From Candidatus Tiamatella incendiivivens (GTDB lineage: Archaea > Thermoproteota > Thermoprotei_A > Sulfolobales > Acidilobaceae), in NCBI GenBank assembly GCA_015522635.1, contig WALW01000021.1:1-40091 (forward strand): a DNA stretch of 40,091 nt, in the 5' to 3' direction. Position numbers and translations under genes: made by a program. Of the stretch, positions 1 to 6,542 are shown piece by piece (positions within the stretch are counted from its first letter, which is position 1; every line of letters starts with the position of its first letter). The notes beneath the pieces are model-generated. The model ran no database searches. It saw nothing but the letters and a program-made list of their open reading frames with translations, and was not told where the DNA came from.

Positions 1-2
1 CT

Positions 3-116
3 CTCCCAGGGGAGCTTGTAGAGCATGAATGCGGCGCCCTTCTAGAGGTTGTCGTGGAGAATGGTGAGATAAAACTGAAGATAGCTGAAGACGTGGGGGA
101 GGATTGGGGAGAATAA
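3..116 (+). CDS. lysW: LysW amino-group carrier protein, C-terminal part
   Basis: The window opens inside this gene; 37 residues and a TAA stop remain. LysW is a small acidic zinc-ribbon protein. Its C-terminal glutamate is joined to alpha-aminoadipate or glutamate and carries the intermediates of lysine or arginine synthesis in the cytoplasm. Seen here: the last zinc-ligand motif HECG, a strongly acidic tail, and the diagnostic C-terminus EDWGE, whose final Glu is the attachment residue. The start and first zinc-ligand pair lie left of the window. lysX follows with almost no gap, as expected for a carrier and its ligase. Confidence 0.93.
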   Translation, partial: LPGELVEHECGALLEVVVENGEIKLKIAEDVGEDWGE

Positions 117-118
117 GG

Positions 119-1027
119 TTGCCTATAACCATAGCCTACGATATACTGAGATGGGAGGAGAAGGCGCTCATAGGTAAAGCCCGTGAAATGGGTGTTGACA
201 TTAACATTCTCCATTTATCCAATACTGTGTTAGATGTGGGTAGACCTTGGGGGGCAATGGGTAGTGTAGCTCTTATAAGGGCAACCTCCCAGTATAGGGC
301 ACTTGCCTCTGCATCGGCTCTCGAGAGTAATGGTCTGAGAACAGTTAATACTGCCGGCTCTCTTTACTCCACGTTCGACAAGATCAGGACTCACAGCCTC
401 CTCGAAAGACACGGCGTCCCCACGCCGAGGACGAAAGTAGCATTCTCCCTTGAAGTAGCTCTATCCGCGGCTGAATCCATTGGATACCCGGTGGTCGTGA
501 AACCGCTCCACGGAAGCTGGGGTAGGCTTGTGGCTCTAGCTAGGGACAGGGAGAGCCTTAGGAGTATAATCGAGTATAGCCAGCATATGGGGCCTCAGGG
601 TAGGATACACTATTTACAAGAGTATATCGAGAAGCCCGGTAGGGATATTAGGGCGTTCTGCGTTGGTAACAGTGTTCCAGCAGGCATATACAGGATTAGT
701 ACATCTTGGATAACCAATACTGCGAGGGGGGCGAGGTCAGAGCCTGTTAGGATTGATAGTGAATTGGAGGACCTGACTCTCAAGGCTTGCCGGGCGGTTG
801 AAGCGGAGTTCGCTGGGGTGGATATCGTTGAGGATAGGGAGAGAGGTTACCTGATCCTAGAAGTCAATGGTGTACCCGAGTTTAAGAACACTGTGAGGGT
901 GACGGGAGTGGATATACCCGGGATAGTTCTAAGCTACTTAAACGAGATCTCTAATGCTAACCCTCCTTCCACCCGTACTCCTACGGCAGAGCTCCAGAAT
1001 ACTTCTCTCGTAAACCTCAGCCGCTAA
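119..1027 (+). CDS. lysX: LysW-alpha-aminoadipate (or glutamate) ligase LysX/ArgX
   Basis: ATP-grasp ligase that joins the amino group of alpha-aminoadipate (or glutamate) to the C-terminal Glu of LysW, the first committed step of carrier-bound lysine/arginine synthesis. Seen: the family N-terminus with RWEEK near residue 11, ATP-grasp lysine in VVKPLHGSWGR (about 126-136), the WITNTARG loop (about 197-204), the metal/ATP segment GVDI then EVNGVPEFKN (about 233-257), and GVDIPG near 263. I prefer TTG at 119 (302 aa): GGGGAGA lies 6 bases upstream and the protein then begins like other LysX. TTG at 104 would overlap lysW but has its purine-rich run too close. Whether the substrate is aminoadipate, glutamate or both cannot be decided here. 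The last 90 bases overlap the end of lysK on the other strand. Confidence 0.9.
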   Translation: MPITIAYDILRWEEKALIGKAREMGVDINILHLSNTVLDVGRPWGAMGSVALIRATSQYRALASASALESNGLRTVNTAGSLYSTFDKIRTHSLLERHGVPTPRTKVAFSLEVALSAAESIGYPVVVKPLHGSWGRLVALARDRESLRSIIEYSQHMGPQGRIHYLQEYIEKPGRDIRAFCVGNSVPAGIYRISTSWITNTARGARSEPVRIDSELEDLTLKACRAVEAEFAGVDIVEDRERGYLILEVNGVPEFKNTVRVTGVDIPGIVLSYLNEISNANPPSTRTPTAELQNTSLVNLSR

Positions 1028-2035
1028 ACCTAGTTCACCAACACCTACAACCTCCATGTCGGTATGAGCCATAGAGGAATCACCAGGCCCGTAAGCCGCT
1101 ATACTCTCAGTGTGCAATCCCAGAATGTTCATGTCACTAGTCCCCCGCTTAACCACAGGCCTCGGCTTGACTCCGTGGAGGATTAGGCTCCTAGACAAAG
1201 ATCTCGGTACGGGACTATTTACACTGACCCTAACGGGCTTCAACCCGGGATGGAAAACTCCCATGCACCCATGGCTCTTTATTACATAGGCTAACTCGAG
1301 CGCCACTACACTATCGTCTAGTCCCAGTGGAACCCTAACGTCGAGTCTTAAATACGCTTTCCTGGGGAGTACGTTCCAGCCTTCCCACGCCTCAAAGCCT
1401 GTCACAGCAATACTCGGGCCACTGGGATCCTCAGGGTTGAACAATGTTTTAACCGCTCCTACTAGCTTGATAGCTTTATCTAAGGCAGAATCACCCAGAT
1501 GAGGGGAAGAGGAATGCCCTCCACTCCCCCTGCACTCAACCTCAACGTGGAAGCCACCTCTATAACCCACTACAACCTTGTCTCCACCGCTGGGTTCACC
1601 TATAATCACGAATGGAGGAACCAATCCATCCCTAACAAGCCTCCACGCCCCCCTGCTGTCACCTTCCTCCCCCACAAGCCCTGCAACGGCAGCCGGGCAG
1701 GAGGAATGCTTCTTAGATAAGAGGAGTAGCCCTGTAGCCATACTGGCCAGCGGTCCTTTAGCATCGACAGCCCCTCTACCCCATATCCTATCGTTCCCGC
1801 TTCCCGGCTCAATCCAGCCTGGGACAGTATCTATATGACCTGCTAACAGTACATTTATACTCGATACCTCTCTAGGGGCTATGAAGACGCTTCCTGCACT
1901 GTCTATCCAAAACTTGAGCCCCCTCTCTTCAGCCCAAGAGGCAAGCTCCTGTACAGCTTCGTCCTCCATCCCCGTAGGACTGTACTTCCCGAGGAGCCTG
2001 AGCAGTAGGCTACCTGCTATACTCCCGGGAGACAC
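938..2035 (-). CDS. lysK: LysK-type [LysW]-lysine/ornithine hydrolase
   Basis: M20-family metallopeptidase that releases lysine (or ornithine) from LysW, the last step of the carrier pathway. Seen: first metal ligands in LLAGHIDTVPG (His67, Asp69), bridging Asp91 in VDAKGPLASM, catalytic Glu-Glu pair 123-124 in GEEGDSRGA, and the C-terminal metal His in the segment GPGDSSMAHTDME. The frame is open to a GTG at 2074. GTG at 2035 (365 aa) is preferred because GGAG precedes it by about 9 bases and the protein then starts at the usual place before the conserved KYSPTG. It overlaps the lysJ stop by 26 bases, so the two are probably translationally coupled. The 3' end runs 90 bases into lysX. Confidence 0.9.
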   Translation of the reverse strand: MSPGSIAGSLLLRLLGKYSPTGMEDEAVQELASWAEERGLKFWIDSAGSVFIAPREVSSINVLLAGHIDTVPGWIEPGSGNDRIWGRGAVDAKGPLASMATGLLLLSKKHSSCPAAVAGLVGEEGDSRGAWRLVRDGLVPPFVIIGEPSGGDKVVVGYRGGFHVEVECRGSGGHSSSPHLGDSALDKAIKLVGAVKTLFNPEDPSGPSIAVTGFEAWEGWNVLPRKAYLRLDVRVPLGLDDSVVALELAYVIKSHGCMGVFHPGLKPVRVSVNSPVPRSLSRSLILHGVKPRPVVKRGTSDMNILGLHTESIAAYGPGDSSMAHTDMEVVGVGELGLAAEVYERSILELCRRSTGGRRVSIRDLV

Positions 2036-3179
2036 AGGATTCGACTCCACTTGCGGCCTGATCAATATCACCACCCGTAATCATATATGGAGGAAGGAAC
2101 CTGACAACCGTTGCTCCAGCCTTAAGTGCTAGTACCCTGCTCTCCTCTTGAAGGCACTTCAGCACAGGCTCCGGTCTATACCTGAGCTCTACTCCTATCA
2201 TCAACCCTTCTCCACGAACGTCTCTAACGGCGCTATTCCCTCTAAGCCTCCTCCTGAGCCGACCTATCAATTCCCTACCTGCAACCATGGTCTTACTGGG
2301 GACATCCTCCTCCAAGAACAATCTAATAGCAGCCTCCAAAGCAGCCATCGCAGGCAGGTTACCAGCGAAGGTAGAGCCATGCCTACCCCCTTTTAGAGAG
2401 GAGGCTATATACTCCCGCGTGAAGACAAGGCTGACCGGGTATCCTCCCCCAATAGACTTGCCTGCCAGGACAATATCGGGTTCCGCCAGTGATTTCGTAT
2501 AGCTCCATGTACGACCTGTCCTGCCGAACCCGGATTGGATCTCGTCAACTATTAGGAGGGCACCAGCCTCATCTGCTAACCGAGAAACATCCCCTAGGAA
2601 CCCTGGTGATCCAGGGATAACGCCTCCTTCACCCTGAACGGGCTCGACTATTACGGCTGCTGTATCCTGTTCTATATAATTCCCAAGCGTCTCTGCATCC
2701 GAGTTGTAAGGGGAGAACACGACATCACTCAGCACTGGGAAACCTTTTCTATACCGGGGGTTCCATGTGACACTTAAAGCCCCGAGTGTTCTACCGTGAA
2801 AAGAGTTTCGGAAGGCTACAATTTTCTTCCTCCCAGTATATGCCCATGCAAGCTTAAGGGCTGCCTCAACGGCCTCTGCTCCAGTGTTTAGGAACAGGAC
2901 AGAGTCCAGTTTACCTGGCCTTATTCTAGAAAGGGATTCTAGAACCCTTTCCTCAAGCCTGCTCCGGAAAGAGAGTCCCGGTGAGGCTAGAAGCTTGAAC
3001 TGCTTCGCGACTGCCTCTACTATATGGGGGTTTGAGTGGCCGAGGAAAGCTACGCCATGCCCCGTGTTAGCGTCAAGGTACCTGTTCCCACTAGTATCCC
3101 ATAGGTACTGCATGTACCCCCTATCTAGCACTATGCCCCTAGAACCGTAGAACCTTAATAGGCTGAGCAACACCATCAT
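2010..3179 (-). CDS. lysJ: LysJ/ArgD-type [LysW]-aminoadipate semialdehyde/glutamate semialdehyde transaminase
   Basis: PLP-dependent class III aminotransferase that aminates LysW-bound semialdehyde, immediately before LysK. Seen: NTGAEAVEAALK (about 98-109, phosphate binding), the FHGRTLGALS segment (about 127-136), VDEIQSGFGRTG with PLP-contacting Asp212, and Schiff-base Lys241 in LAGKSIGGG. Length 389 aa is normal. Two ATG codons open the frame at 3179 and 3176. There is no clear ribosome site, while a TATA-like CTATTTATTAG lies on this strand at about 3211-3221, so a very short or absent leader is likely. First gene of the lysJ-lysK unit; lysY and lysZ are not in the window. Confidence 0.9.
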   Translation of the reverse strand: MMVLLSLLRFYGSRGIVLDRGYMQYLWDTSGNRYLDANTGHGVAFLGHSNPHIVEAVAKQFKLLASPGLSFRSRLEERVLESLSRIRPGKLDSVLFLNTGAEAVEAALKLAWAYTGRKKIVAFRNSFHGRTLGALSVTWNPRYRKGFPVLSDVVFSPYNSDAETLGNYIEQDTAAVIVEPVQGEGGVIPGSPGFLGDVSRLADEAGALLIVDEIQSGFGRTGRTWSYTKSLAEPDIVLAGKSIGGGYPVSLVFTREYIASSLKGGRHGSTFAGNLPAMAALEAAIRLFLEEDVPSKTMVAGRELIGRLRRRLRGNSAVRDVRGEGLMIGVELRYRPEPVLKCLQEESRVLALKAGATVVRFLPPYMITGGDIDQAASGVESCVSREYSR

Positions 3180-3219
3180 CCGGGAAGGTTTACACGGTAT
3201 GGTGCACGTCTAATAAATA

Positions 3220-3346
3220 GATCATACAGGCAGGTTGTCTTATCCGTACCTCACACCCTGTTAATTGTCTTGAAATCGAACTATTACACCAATGGGATAT
3301 TAGAGTGTAACCCTTATGATCCAGGTATGTGATCATAGGTATGATC
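3220..3346. promoter_or_regulatory. Cluster of GATCATA / TATGATC motifs upstream of lysJ
   Basis: The heptamer GATCATA or its complement TATGATC occurs at 3220-3226, 3315-3321, 3331-3337 and 3340-3346. The last two form a palindrome, GATCATA-GG-TATGATC. The first copy abuts the lysJ TATA-like element. This could be an operator for a lysine-responsive Lrp/LysM-type regulator, but that is inference only. Confidence 0.3.
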
Positions 3347-3385
3347 TAAAGGATAAGCAGAACACTACTCCTTCAGGAGATGCAT

Positions 3386-3567
3386 GTTGAAACTAATTGG
3401 CATCTTATCCTTATAATGCAGATTGGATTATTCGCAGACTGATGGTAGATTGTTTAAAAAGTATTAACAAGAACGCTAATACGGTAAACTCACCGCCTGG
3501 AGTGGAAGGGATTATAGTAAACCCCTAAGCCTAACAATATAAGGATAAGATGCCAGATAGTTTCAAC
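3386..3567. repeat. 30-bp inverted repeat, arms 122 bp apart
   Basis: Bases 3386-3415 are the reverse complement of 3538-3567 with two mismatches. The shared core reads GGCATCTTATCCTTATA on the left arm. The right arm interrupts the homology between the degenerate tRNA-Val copy and the true tRNA flank, so it appears to have been inserted there. This may be a MITE-like remnant or the scar of an inversion. No target duplication is obvious. Confidence 0.55.
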
Positions 3568-3650
3568 ACCGTGGAAATCACTAACACCTCAGCATGTAGG
3601 CAGACTAGCAGTCTAGCCTTGTTAGGACGCCACCTAAGCGCGGTCGGAGC
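3510..3650 (+). pseudogene. Degenerate tRNA-Val copy with duplicated 5' flank
   Basis: Bases 3611-3631 match the D-arm and start of the anticodon stem of the intact tRNA-Val at 20 of 21 positions. The upstream flank is also recognisable: GGGATTATAGTAAACCCCTA here against GGGATTAGAGTAATAAACCC before the real gene, and a CACCTCAGCA block. The acceptor 5' strand, anticodon loop and T arm are ruined, so no working tRNA can form. It is a duplicated and decayed tRNA-Val locus including its promoter region, with a 30-bp insertion. Confidence 0.6.
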
Positions 3651-3719
3651 CTGGGCACACCGATCTTAGCAACATACAGCATAGACAAAGCAGTCCTCAG
3701 CCTAGACAGGGCGCCGATC

Positions 3720-3778
3720 TTCGAAGCTGTGAGGGTCCTCAGGGGGGTTCAGATTTAGGCTGGCCCGCCACGCATATA
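3720..3778 (+). repeat. 59-bp direct repeat, left copy
   Basis: Identical over 59 bases to 4718-4776, starting TTCGAAGCTG and ending CCACGCATATA. The two copies flank a VapBC pair. The centre, GGGGGGTTCAG followed by GGCTGGCCCGCCAC, faintly resembles a tRNA-Val T-arm and acceptor end but lacks base pairing. Alternatively the repeat carries the last codons of a lost gene (FEAVRVLRGVQI, then stop). Confidence 0.9.
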
Positions 3779-3906
3779 AACTTCTCTATAAGCCTACACT
3801 CTCCAGGGTGGAGTATGTGACTCCTGTTTTCAACTAAGAGTGGGGATGGCTCAAGCTAAGTCGATGATGTTCCTGCACAATAATTCCCCCATCAGCCTCT
3901 ATCAGA

Positions 3907-4341
3907 TTATGGAACTACTTTGATCCATGGAACTCTCTTGAAGTCCTTGTCTAGTGTTGCTATGGTGGTTATCTCGTGTTGCTTGCATGTTAATGTTATT
4001 ATTGCGTCTGCGGGCATTAGGCCATATTCTTCCATGAACCGGATTATCTCCCCTGGCTCTCCCTTTAGTGGTAGTGTTGTGAAGAGCTTTAACACGGGCC
4101 AGACATCATTTTTGACTAGGCCTACGGGCCTCTTATCCCTCTTCGCCAATAGCTTCCTTATTCTCCTCGAGCTGAGTCCTGTTGTGAGCCGTAGATAACC
4201 ATATATGACTTCGTCAACTACTAGGGGATTAATGTATCCATCGATTTCGCGTTTTTCAACCTCCTTTACGAGTTCCCGGGATCTATTATCTTGGCCCGCG
4301 AGGAACGCTAGTATAATGCTGGTGTCCACGAAGATCCTCAT
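3907..4341 (-). CDS. vapC: VapC-type PIN-domain ribonuclease toxin
   Basis: Single PIN domain, 144 aa, a metal-dependent endoribonuclease toxin that in known cases cuts tRNA or rRNA. Seen: first acidic residue Asp6 in RIFVDTSIIL, conserved Glu in the VVDEVIYGY helix (about residue 44), the third acid in GLMPADAIITL (about 113), and the last in TIATLDKDF (about 130). The ATG at 4341 overlaps the 3' end of the preceding antitoxin by 56 bases, so the pair is translated together. It sits inside a roughly 1-kb unit bounded by exact 59-bp repeats. Function assigned by fold and context; the RNA target is unknown. Confidence 0.88.
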   Translation of the reverse strand: MRIFVDTSIILAFLAGQDNRSRELVKEVEKREIDGYINPLVVDEVIYGYLRLTTGLSSRRIRKLLAKRDKRPVGLVKNDVWPVLKLFTTLPLKGEPGEIIRFMEEYGLMPADAIITLTCKQHEITTIATLDKDFKRVPWIKVVP

Positions 4342-4540
4342 CTTCTATCTCCTCGAGAACCTCTATGAACTCCTCCTTGCTAATGTCCGCCCTGTGTTTT
4401 CTTGCGATACCATAGAACCTGTCGGCAATCGATCCTCTTGGACTTATAATTATCTGAACTTCCTCACCCTCCTCAAGGTCAACGGGTTCTAAGAGCTTCA
4501 GCACACCATTCCTATACACCGCTTTAACAACTTTGGACAA
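4286..4540 (-). CDS. vapB: VapB-type antitoxin, DUF104/AF2212-like
   Basis: Short antitoxin paired with the overlapping PIN toxin. The N-terminus VVKAVYRNGVLKLLEPVDLEEGEEVQI is typical of the AF2212-like (DUF104) family, a small beta-barrel that binds DNA or dimerises. The rest (DRFYGIARKHRADISKEEFIEVLEEIEDEDLRG) is an acidic helix expected to wrap the toxin. The start is TTG 4540 or GTG 4552; the family usually begins just before KVVKAVY, which favours 4540. Probably autoregulates the pair. Confidence 0.8.
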   Translation of the reverse strand: MSKVVKAVYRNGVLKLLEPVDLEEGEEVQIIISPRGSIADRFYGIARKHRADISKEEFIEVLEEIEDEDLRGHQHYTSVPRGPR

Positions 4541-4717
4541 TCCTTTGAACACCCCGAGAATTACTATAGCATTTCAACCCAATATGCTTTTACTGGTACA
4601 TGAATAGTGGATGAAGATTCCAGATTATCATTGCTGGTAGTTTCTATGATAATCATCTATGCATGATGCTTGCAGTTTATAGGTTCTTCTAGAAACATAG
4701 TTTATACATCTCTAGGT

Positions 4718-4776
4718 TTCGAAGCTGTGAGGGTCCTCAGGGGGGTTCAGATTTAGGCTGGCCCGCCACGCATATA
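4718..4776 (+). repeat. 59-bp direct repeat, right copy
   Basis: Exact copy of 3720-3778; the identity stops sharply on both sides. The unit between the copies is about 940 bp and contains only the VapBC pair. Perfect identity over 59 bases amid otherwise decayed DNA implies recent duplication, recombination or gene conversion. Confidence 0.9.
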
Positions 4777-5001
4777 CCTTTTATATGGTTCCTGACTGTC
4801 TCTGATAAATTCCATACAGGATGCAGGTCTCCGCTCATGAAGGGCTCGGAGAATAGAAGTAAGAATGTGATGTAGTGCCTGCCGGGCACGCTAATATATG
4901 TTCGATGACCTGGATTATACTCATTTACCTGTTGATATGGTGAGGGGAGGGATTAGAGTAATAAACCCCCTAGGCGAACAATACGATAGAAACGACCGAA
5001 A

Positions 5002-5015
5002 CCTCAGCACTGAGG
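5002..5015 (+). promoter_or_regulatory. Hairpin just upstream of tRNA-Val
   Basis: CCTCAGCACTGAGG is a perfect 14-base palindrome ending two bases before the mature tRNA 5' end. It would lie in the precursor leader and could fold there, or be a regulator site. The decayed copy near 3586 keeps only the left half. Confidence 0.4.
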
Positions 5016-5017
5016 TT

Positions 5018-5095
5018 GGGCCCGTCGTCTAGCCTGGTTAGGACGCCGCCCTGACACGGCGGAGGTCCGGGGTTCAAGTCCCCGCGGGCCCACCA
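5018..5095 (+). tRNA. tRNA-Val(GAC), encoded CCA
   Basis: Complete cloverleaf: acceptor GGGCCCG pairs perfectly with CGGGCCC, D stem GTCT/GGAC, anticodon stem CCGCC/GGCGG with loop CTGACAC (anticodon GAC), and T arm CGGGG-TTCAAGT-CCCCG. Discriminator A at 5092 and genomic CCA at 5093-5095. No intron. Its 3' part, from the T arm through CCA, is the sequence repeated at 6438, 8857 and 9886, which marks it as an integration target. Confidence 0.96.
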
Positions 5096-5529
5096 AACAC
5101 CAGTATAATTCCTTCTAAAACCAATAACAAAAACAATTTATAACACAAACCTGAAATCAATCTGTTATACGGTTGTTTACACCAGCGAAAAACAGCCAAA
5201 CGTATGGTGGTTTGTATACGTATTGCTACAAGTTGAAATACAAGCCAGTAGTAAACCCTGAAGGGGGAGCCCGGCAACTAATAGCAGAGCTGAAATAAGA
5301 TAACATCAATAATAGCCTCCGAGGCAATGCGGGCCAAGCTAATCATGGGTGGCAGGTAGAGCTAGCAGGTTTTTACTGGAGTAGCACTGGGCGTCACGTT
5401 AGTGTTACTAACCATTGGGGCAGGAGTAATAGCGTCAATGGTAATTCACAGACGCATCATGAAAATAGGCCTAGTAGAAACACCGGGGGCGGACTGAGAA
5501 AAAATAACGGTGTATCCAGCACTCCTAAA
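5096..5529. other. Gene-poor start of first tRNA-Val-borne element
   Basis: Apart from the membrane-segment remnant at 5366-5497, nothing coding is seen. The first 150 bases are AT-rich. This is the element side of the junction formed at the tRNA 3' end. Confidence 0.4.
5366..5497 (+). pseudogene. Remnant encoding a membrane segment
   Basis: An open stretch of 43 codons with no usable start reads a hydrophobic helix (VALGVTLVLLTIGAGVIASM), then basic HRRIMK, then a stop. It resembles the C-terminal anchor of a membrane or viral structural protein. The preceding codon is a stop, so only a tail survives. It lies just inside the first element after tRNA-Val. The parent family is not recognised. 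Confidence 0.3.
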
Positions 5530-5811
5530 TTACTTGTACACCCTACCTCTATGGTGGATATGGTAAATGATTACCTCCATCTTCTCAATGTCCAACCGGA
5601 AAATAACCCTCAAATCACCGATCCTAAGCCTGAGAAATCCGGACCACTTACCTTTAAGCCGTTTAATATCCATGGAGTGAATAGGAATTGACCCTTTATT
5701 CAGGTTCTCCAGTAAAACATTAATCTCGGTAAGAACCCTTTTCTTCTGGTATCCGGGTAAATTCTCAATGAACTTTAAAGCCTTCTTACTGATCCTTAAC
5801 TTCCACTCCAT
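5530..5811 (-). CDS. relE: RelE/ParE-family toxin
   Basis: 93-aa toxin of the RelE superfamily; relatives cut mRNA on the ribosome. Seen: N-terminal strand and helix EWKLRISKKALKFIENLP, the central DIKRLKGKWSGFLRLRIGDLRVIFR hairpin with the basic residues (Lys, Arg) typical of the RNA-binding face, and the final strand VIIYHIHHRGRVYK. It overlaps the upstream antitoxin by 16 bases, the usual arrangement. The pair is the only complete gene set between tRNA-Val and its first 3'-end repeat. Confidence 0.88.
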   Translation of the reverse strand: MEWKLRISKKALKFIENLPGYQKKRVLTEINVLLENLNKGSIPIHSMDIKRLKGKWSGFLRLRIGDLRVIFRLDIEKMEVIIYHIHHRGRVYK

Positions 5812-5984
5812 TCCACAAAATCTTCCTCCTCATATTCCTCGGGAGACCCAGCTTTCTTATCTATTTCAGCCTGCTCCACATCATCTACTACAGGAACCAT
5901 TTCCAATAAAGCCTCCAGAACAGCCTTCCTAACCTCCTCTCTAATAATACTCCTCAAAGTCTCCTCGTTCACATTCAAAGACAT
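5796..5984 (-). CDS. relB: RelB-type antitoxin
   Basis: 62-aa acidic, helical protein directly before relE and overlapping it. The N-terminal half (EETLRSIIREEVRKAVLEALLEM) is an amphipathic helix suited to dimerisation, and the C-terminal half is very acidic (EEYEEEDFVEW), as expected for the part that covers a basic toxin. The ATG at 5984 is preceded by GGGGGC about 10 bases upstream. It is assigned by size, charge and position; sequence families of such archaeal RelB proteins are weakly conserved. Confidence 0.75.
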   Translation of the reverse strand: MSLNVNEETLRSIIREEVRKAVLEALLEMVPVVDDVEQAEIDKKAGSPEEYEEEDFVEWSGS

Positions 5985-6025
5985 CTCTTTGCCCCCTACA
6001 AAAATAACTATACCTATTCAAACCC

Positions 6026-6036
6026 TATAAAATATA
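6026..6036 (-). promoter_or_regulatory. TATA box for relBE
   Basis: TATAAAATATA (TATATTTTATA on the coding strand) lies 42 bases before the relB ATG. This leaves room for a short leader containing the purine-rich GGGGGCAAAGAG ribosome site. Confidence 0.5.
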
Positions 6037-6437
6037 CTATGAGAAAAAAAGGACAACAATACATATACTTGAACCTTAACCAAGAACCATTCTAGCAGAG
6101 AAGGAAACAAACTACACAGAGATCCAGCGAGTATTAGAACCCGCAAAACACGAGAATCCTGTTCCTAGAAATAACAATTCAATCCATTCATTAGAGATGG
6201 GATGCCTTGTTAATAGTTTTAGGAGTGTCGTTTAACCAGCTCTCCTCGGACTACGTATAGACACTATACCATACTTGCCTGGGTCTACTATATTATGCAG
6301 ATGAAAGTATAATCTAGGTATAAATTTGAGGAGAACACTAATAGAACAAACAAAACCTATTCTAGTATACTACAATCACATAGATCCTAAGGAAACCGCT
6401 TCCACCCGAATACACGCTCTCCACAGGTGGATGCCGA
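6037..6437. other. AT-rich stretch right of relBE
   Basis: No convincing gene. An open frame across the tRNA repeat exists but has no family resemblance and reads through the att sequence, so it is not called. The stretch runs up to the tRNA-Val 3' repeat. Confidence 0.4.
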
Positions 6438-6465
6438 GGGTTCAAGTCCCCGCGGGCCCACCAAA
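6438..6465 (+). repeat. tRNA-Val 3'-end repeat 1 (att-like)
   Basis: 28 bases identical to 5070-5097 of the tRNA-Val locus: T-arm loop GGGTTCAAGTCCCC, acceptor strand CGCGGGCCC, ACCA and two following A residues. The upstream parts of the tRNA are absent. This is the expected product of site-specific integration at the tRNA 3' end, closing an element that starts at 5096. Confidence 0.85.
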
Positions 6466-6542
6466 AACCAAACTAAAAGTATGTTATATCCTCTTCTATG
6501 GCGTTGCCTAGAATAAATAGAATAGCACTTTGTGTATTGAAT

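Larger units (their letters stand above)
3180..3906. other. Gene-free left edge of the tRNA-Val island
   Basis: No complete gene is seen in these 727 bases. The stretch holds the lysJ promoter region and GATCATA motifs, a 30-bp inverted repeat (3386-3415 and 3538-3567), a degenerate tRNA-Val copy (about 3510-3650), and the first 59-bp repeat (3720-3778). From about 3607 to 3759 the plus strand is open for roughly 50 codons, without a start, ending in residues FEAVRVLRGVQI; this could be the tail of a lost protein. Confidence 0.6.
4541..5017. other. Region between the VapBC cassette and tRNA-Val
   Basis: No gene is seen. It holds the vapB upstream region, the right 59-bp repeat, and the 5' flank of tRNA-Val. 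The flank from about 4949 (GGGATTAGAGTAATAAACCC) is the parent of the decayed copy near 3510. Confidence 0.5.

Noticed and set aside
3720-3778. 59-bp repeat as a decayed tRNA 3' half
   Set aside because: GGTTCAG and GGCCC are suggestive, but T and acceptor stems do not pair; kept only as a possibility beside a protein-tail reading.
5074-5277. 67-codon minus-strand open frame starting beyond tRNA-Val and ending inside it
   Set aside because: Considered as an integrase fragment like the one at tRNA-Leu, but it reads MPGSPFRVYYWLVFQLVAIR, with no integrase features.
6326-6511. 61-codon plus-strand open frame covering the first tRNA-Val repeat
   Set aside because: It reads through the att sequence, has no family resemblance, and its product is unlike real small proteins of this region.
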